Shown here: piece after piece, positions 32,005 through 35,218 of the stretch
How the letters are laid out: every line of letters starts with the position of its first letter
Position numbering within the stretch: the first letter of the stretch is position 1
DNA from: an uncultured bacterium
Lineage (GTDB): Bacteria > Bacillota > Clostridia > Lachnospirales > Lachnospiraceae
NCBI GenBank assembly: GCA_947643595.1
Contig: CANRWP010000033.1
Location: 1 to 35,218 of the forward strand
Length of the DNA stretch: 35,218 nt
Direction: 5' to 3'
Notes under the pieces: model-generated
What the model was told of the DNA's origin: nothing
The model's database searches: none
Seen by the model: only the letters and a program-made list of their open reading frames with translations
Position numbers and translations under genes: made by a program

Positions 32005-33042
32005 ATGAGAGAAAAACTGGAACAGATACGGGCAAAGGCGCTTGAACAGATCGCGCTGATGGAAAGCGGCGAGGCGTCCGCCGCACTGGACAAATTAAAT
32101 GATGTTCGTGTCAATATCCTTGGCAAAAAGGGAGAACTGACCGCAGTATTGAAGGGTATGAAAGATGTGGCGCCGGAGGATCGTCCGAAAGTCGGGCAGA
32201 TGGTGAACGATGCCCGCGCTGAGATCGAAGCGGCATTGGAACAGGCAAAAAAGAAGATGGAGCGCGCTCTCAGGGAGGCGGCGATGAAGGCGGAAGTGAT
32301 CGATGTGACCCTGCCGGCGAAAAAGAACGAGATGGGGCACAGGCATCCAAACTTTATTGTGATGGAAGAGGTGGAGCGCATCTTTGTGGGCATGGGTTAT
32401 GAGGTTGTGGAAGGTCCCGAGATCGAGAAGGATTACTATAACTTTGAGGCGTTAAATATTCCGGCGGACCATCCGGCGAAGGATGAACAGGATACTTTTT
32501 ATATCAACGGAGATATTCTTCTGCGGACGCAGACTTCCCCGGTACAGGTGCGCACGATGGAGCAGAAAAAGCCTCCCATCCGTATGCTGGCGCCGGGCAG
32601 GGTGTTCCGTTCCGACGAGGTGGACGCCACTCACTCCCCGTCCTTCCACCAGATCGAAGGCATGGTTATCGATAAAGGTATCACCTTCGCGGATTTAAAG
32701 GGAACGCTGCAGGAGTTTGCAAAGGAACTTTACGGGCCGGAGACAAAGGTAAAATTCCGCCCCCATCATTTCCCGTTCACAGAGCCTTCTGCGGAGATGG
32801 ATGTGAGCTGCTTCAAGTGCGGCGGCAAGGGCTGCCGGTTCTGCAAGGGCGAGGGCTGGATCGAGATTTTGGGCTGCGGCATGGTGCATCCGAAGGTGCT
32901 GCGCATGAGCGGCATCAATCCGGAGGAGTATTCGGGCTTCGCCTTCGGTATGGGACTGGAGCGTATCTCACTGCTTAAATATGAGATCGACGACATGCGT
33001 CTGCTCTACGAAAACGATGTGAGATTCCTGAAACAGTTTTAA
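32005..33042 (+). CDS. pheS: Phenylalanine-tRNA ligase alpha subunit
   Basis: Catalytic subunit of the alpha2beta2 phenylalanyl-tRNA synthetase, class II. The 345-residue protein has an N-terminal coiled-coil arm (about 1-90) that contacts tRNA, then the catalytic core. Motif 1 is GHRHPNFIVMEEVERIF...GYEVVEGPE, motif 2 is in RTQTSPVQVRTM...RMLAPGRVFRSDEVDATHSPSFHQIEG, and motif 3 is GFAFGMGLERISLLKY. A CFKCGGKGCRFCKGEG segment forms a Cys-rich insertion typical of Firmicute PheS. ATG 32005 is used because AAAGGA precedes it and homologues begin MREKLEQI; the long upstream extension is T-box leader. It is followed by pheT after 45 bases. Confidence 0.97.
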   Translation: MREKLEQIRAKALEQIALMESGEASAALDKLNDVRVNILGKKGELTAVLKGMKDVAPEDRPKVGQMVNDARAEIEAALEQAKKKMERALREAAMKAEVIDVTLPAKKNEMGHRHPNFIVMEEVERIFVGMGYEVVEGPEIEKDYYNFEALNIPADHPAKDEQDTFYINGDILLRTQTSPVQVRTMEQKKPPIRMLAPGRVFRSDEVDATHSPSFHQIEGMVIDKGITFADLKGTLQEFAKELYGPETKVKFRPHHFPFTEPSAEMDVSCFKCGGKGCRFCKGEGWIEILGCGMVHPKVLRMSGINPEEYSGFAFGMGLERISLLKYEIDDMRLLYENDVRFLKQF

Positions 33043-33087
33043 CAATGTAATATAAAACAGCGTATATCAGAATAGGAGATAGATAAA

Positions 33088-35218
33088 ATGAATACAGCAT
33101 TATCATGGATCAAAGCATATGTACCGGATCTTACCTGCACGGATCAGGAATTCTGCGATGCGATGACCTTGTCCGGCACAAAGTGTGAGGGATATGAAAG
33201 ACTGGACAAAAATCTGGAGAAGATCGTGGTAGGAGAGATCACAGAGATCGCGGCGCATCCCGACGCGGATAAACTGATCGTCTGTCAGGTAAATATTGGG
33301 GAGAAAACCATTCAGATTGTGACAGGAGCGCCCAATGTGAAGGTCGGCGATAAAGTACCTGTGGTACTGGACGGCGGAAAAGTGGCGGGCGGACACGACG
33401 GTGGTTCTCTGCCGGAGGAGGGTATTGTGATCAAGTCCGGGAAGCTGCGGGGCGTACCCTCTGAGGGCATGATGTGTTCCATAGAGGAACTTGGTTCTGA
33501 CAGGAATTTTTATCCGGAGGCACCGGAATACGGTATCTATATTTTTGATGATTCTGTGAAGGCGGGAGATGACGCAATCGAAGCGCTGGGACTACGTGAT
33601 ACGGTGTTTGAGTATGAGATCACCTCCAACAGGGTGGACTGCTACAGTATTATCGGTATCGCCAGGGAAGCGGCGGCGACCTTCCGCAAGCCCTTTCATG
33701 CGCCCGATGTGAAGATTCAGAATGAGACGGGGGATGTGAATGACTATATTAAAGTAGAAGTGCAGGATAAAGATCTGTGCACCCGCTATTGTGCGAGAGT
33801 ATGTACGGATATCAGGATCGCACCCTCCCCGAAATGGATGCAGAGAAGGCTGGCGGCAAGCGGCATTCGCCCGATCAACAATCTGGTGGATATCACCAAC
33901 TATGTGATGGAAGAGTACGGCCAGCCCATGCACGCTTACGACCTGGACACGATTGCGGGACATCAGATCATCGTGCGCCGGGCGAAGGACGGGGATGTGT
34001 TTACCACGCTGGACGGTCAGGAGCGGAAGCTGGATGGCGAAGTGCTGATGATCTGCGACGGTGAGAAAGAGGTTGGTATTGCCGGGATCATGGGCGGTGA
34101 AAATTCCATGATCACCGATGAAGTAAAGACCGTTCTGTTTGAGGCGGCGACTTTTAACGGTGCCAATATCAGGAAATCTGCCAAGAGGATCGGGCTGCGC
34201 ACGGATGCCTCCGGAAAGTTTGAAAAAGGGCTTGATCCCCACAACGCCAAGGCAGCCATCGACAGGGCGTGTCAGCTCATTGAGGAGCTGGGCTGCGGCA
34301 GAGTTGTTGCCGGGACGGCGGATGTGCATGCACCGCTGCCGGAGCCTGTGAGGGTGGTTTTTGAACCGGAGAAGATCAATGAGTTTCTGGGCACGGAGAT
34401 TCCGGCGGAGGATATGCTGGGATACTTTAAGGCGATCGAACTTGAGTATGACGAAAAGACAAACGAGATCATCTGTCCTTCTTTCAGGCAGGATCTTCTG
34501 TCTTTTGCGGATATTGCGGAGGAGGCGGCGAGATTTTATGGTTATGACAAGATCCCGACCACGCTTCCCAGCGGTTCCGCCACGGCGGGCAAGCTGCAGT
34601 TTAAGATGCGCATAGAGCAGAAGGCAAGGGATATCGCGGAATACTGCGGCTTCTCCCAGGGGATGTGCTATTCCTTCGAGAGCCCGAAAGTGTTTGATAA
34701 ATTGCTTTTGCCGGAGAATTCGGAACTCAGGAAGGCCATCGGGATTTCCAATCCGCTGGGGGAGGATTTCTCCATTATGCGGACGATTTCTTTACATGGT
34801 ATGCTGACCAGCCTTTCCACCAATTTCAATCGTAGAAACAAAGTGTGCAGGCTGTATGAGCTGGGAAATATCTATCTGCCGAAGAGCCTGCCTCTGACAG
34901 AGCTGCCGGAGGAGAGAATGCAGTTTACATTGGGCTTTTACGGTGAAGGCGATTTCTTCACAATGAAAGGTGTGATCGAAGAGTTTTTGGAGAGCGTGGG
35001 ATTTGACGCAAAACCGGAGTATGACCCGGAGGCAGGCAAGAGTTTTCTGCATCCCGGCAGACAGGCGCTTGTGTGTTATGACGGGAAGGTGCTCGGCTAT
35101 CTGGGCGAGGTGCATCCGGAGGTCTGCGAGAATTACGATATGAAGACCAGGGCCTATGTGGCGGTGCTGGATATGCCTGAGATCGTGCCTCTTGCGACCT
35201 TTGACAGGAAGTATGAGG
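33088..35218 (+). CDS. pheT: Phenylalanine-tRNA ligase beta subunit (3' end cut by window)
   Basis: Large subunit of phenylalanyl-tRNA synthetase; contributes tRNA binding and editing of tyrosine-charged tRNA. About 710 residues are visible of a family near 800, open to the window edge. It begins with MNTALSWIKAYV and has the tRNA-binding (OB-fold) domain at about 45-155 (IVVGEITEIAAHPDADKLIVCQV, ending GMMCSIEELG). The B3/B4 core follows with ITSNRVDCYSIIGIAREAAA, the B5 domain (RVVFEPEKINEFLG) and the synthetase-like region (SFRQDLLSFADIAEEAARFYGYDKIP). The C-terminal anticodon-binding part lies outside. ATG 33088 follows AGGAGA. Part of the T-box-controlled pheST operon. Confidence 0.97.
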   Translation, partial: MNTALSWIKAYVPDLTCTDQEFCDAMTLSGTKCEGYERLDKNLEKIVVGEITEIAAHPDADKLIVCQVNIGEKTIQIVTGAPNVKVGDKVPVVLDGGKVAGGHDGGSLPEEGIVIKSGKLRGVPSEGMMCSIEELGSDRNFYPEAPEYGIYIFDDSVKAGDDAIEALGLRDTVFEYEITSNRVDCYSIIGIAREAAATFRKPFHAPDVKIQNETGDVNDYIKVEVQDKDLCTRYCARVCTDIRIAPSPKWMQRRLAASGIRPINNLVDITNYVMEEYGQPMHAYDLDTIAGHQIIVRRAKDGDVFTTLDGQERKLDGEVLMICDGEKEVGIAGIMGGENSMITDEVKTVLFEAATFNGANIRKSAKRIGLRTDASGKFEKGLDPHNAKAAIDRACQLIEELGCGRVVAGTADVHAPLPEPVRVVFEPEKINEFLGTEIPAEDMLGYFKAIELEYDEKTNEIICPSFRQDLLSFADIAEEAARFYGYDKIPTTLPSGSATAGKLQFKMRIEQKARDIAEYCGFSQGMCYSFESPKVFDKLLLPENSELRKAIGISNPLGEDFSIMRTISLHGMLTSLSTNFNRRNKVCRLYELGNIYLPKSLPLTELPEERMQFTLGFYGEGDFFTMKGVIEEFLESVGFDAKPEYDPEAGKSFLHPGRQALVCYDGKVLGYLGEVHPEVCENYDMKTRAYVAVLDMPEIVPLATFDRKYE

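Overview
The window looks like a chromosomal segment of an anaerobic, endospore-forming Firmicute, most likely a member of the Clostridia close to Lachnospiraceae. The evidence is a clostridial-type Rnf complex, a SpoVAF/GerA-type germination protein with a forespore-type promoter, a SpoIID-domain protein, a class III ribonucleotide reductase activase, ATP-type PEP carboxykinase, a T-box-controlled pheST operon, and strong GGAGG-type ribosome binding sites. Most of it is ordinary moderate-GC core genome. Two shorter AT-richer stretches (about 10.7-12.06 kb and 29.4-31.5 kb) look like accessory DNA.

Layout. 0-2.7 kb: rnfD (cut by the window edge), rnfG, rnfE and rnfA, translationally coupled. 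2.8-6.5 kb: an HD-domain phosphohydrolase, a small P-loop kinase and a large membrane protein with YD-like repeats. These three separate rnfB (6.7-7.5 kb) from the other rnf genes. 7.5-9.1 kb: a HAD phosphatase, nrdG and dut, a small nucleotide-metabolism cluster. 9.2-10.7 kb: a SpoVAF-like germination protein. 10.7-12.06 kb: a small accessory patch with an XRE-type regulator, two palindromes, a frameshifted zinc-ribbon protein gene and a possible gene remnant. 12.07-18.8 kb: central metabolism and transport, namely citrate synthase (minus strand), an M24 aminopeptidase, PEP carboxykinase and an MFS transporter. 18.9-20.6 kb: a chemoreceptor whose extracytoplasmic part matches a CZB zinc-binding domain. 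20.66-20.92 kb: a structured RNA that I read as 6S RNA, with its own promoter and terminator. 21.0-24.2 kb: SpoIID-domain protein, YihY-family and MgtC-family membrane proteins. 24.2-26.1 kb: a PfkB sugar kinase followed by a doubly damaged class II aldolase gene. 26.3-29.4 kb: an OmpR-type two-component system and a secreted protein. An 18-base motif is shared by the regions upstream of the response regulator and of the secreted protein. 29.4-31.5 kb: accessory DNA holding one gene, a CoiA-like putative nuclease joined to a long coiled coil and a topoisomerase-type zinc ribbon. 31.5-35.2 kb: phenylalanine T-box leader, pheS and pheT (cut by the window edge).

How the parts work together. Rnf couples ferredoxin:NAD+ electron transfer to ion transport. 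PEP carboxykinase and citrate synthase sit at the anaplerotic node. NrdG and dUTPase support dNTP supply. The two-component system probably controls itself and the secreted protein. The least explained item is the CoiA-like/coiled-coil/zinc-ribbon gene. The best-supported regulatory observations are the shared two-component motif, the sigma-G-like promoter in front of the germination gene, and the CZB-type chemoreceptor. No CRISPR array, tRNA, rRNA or intact insertion sequence was seen.
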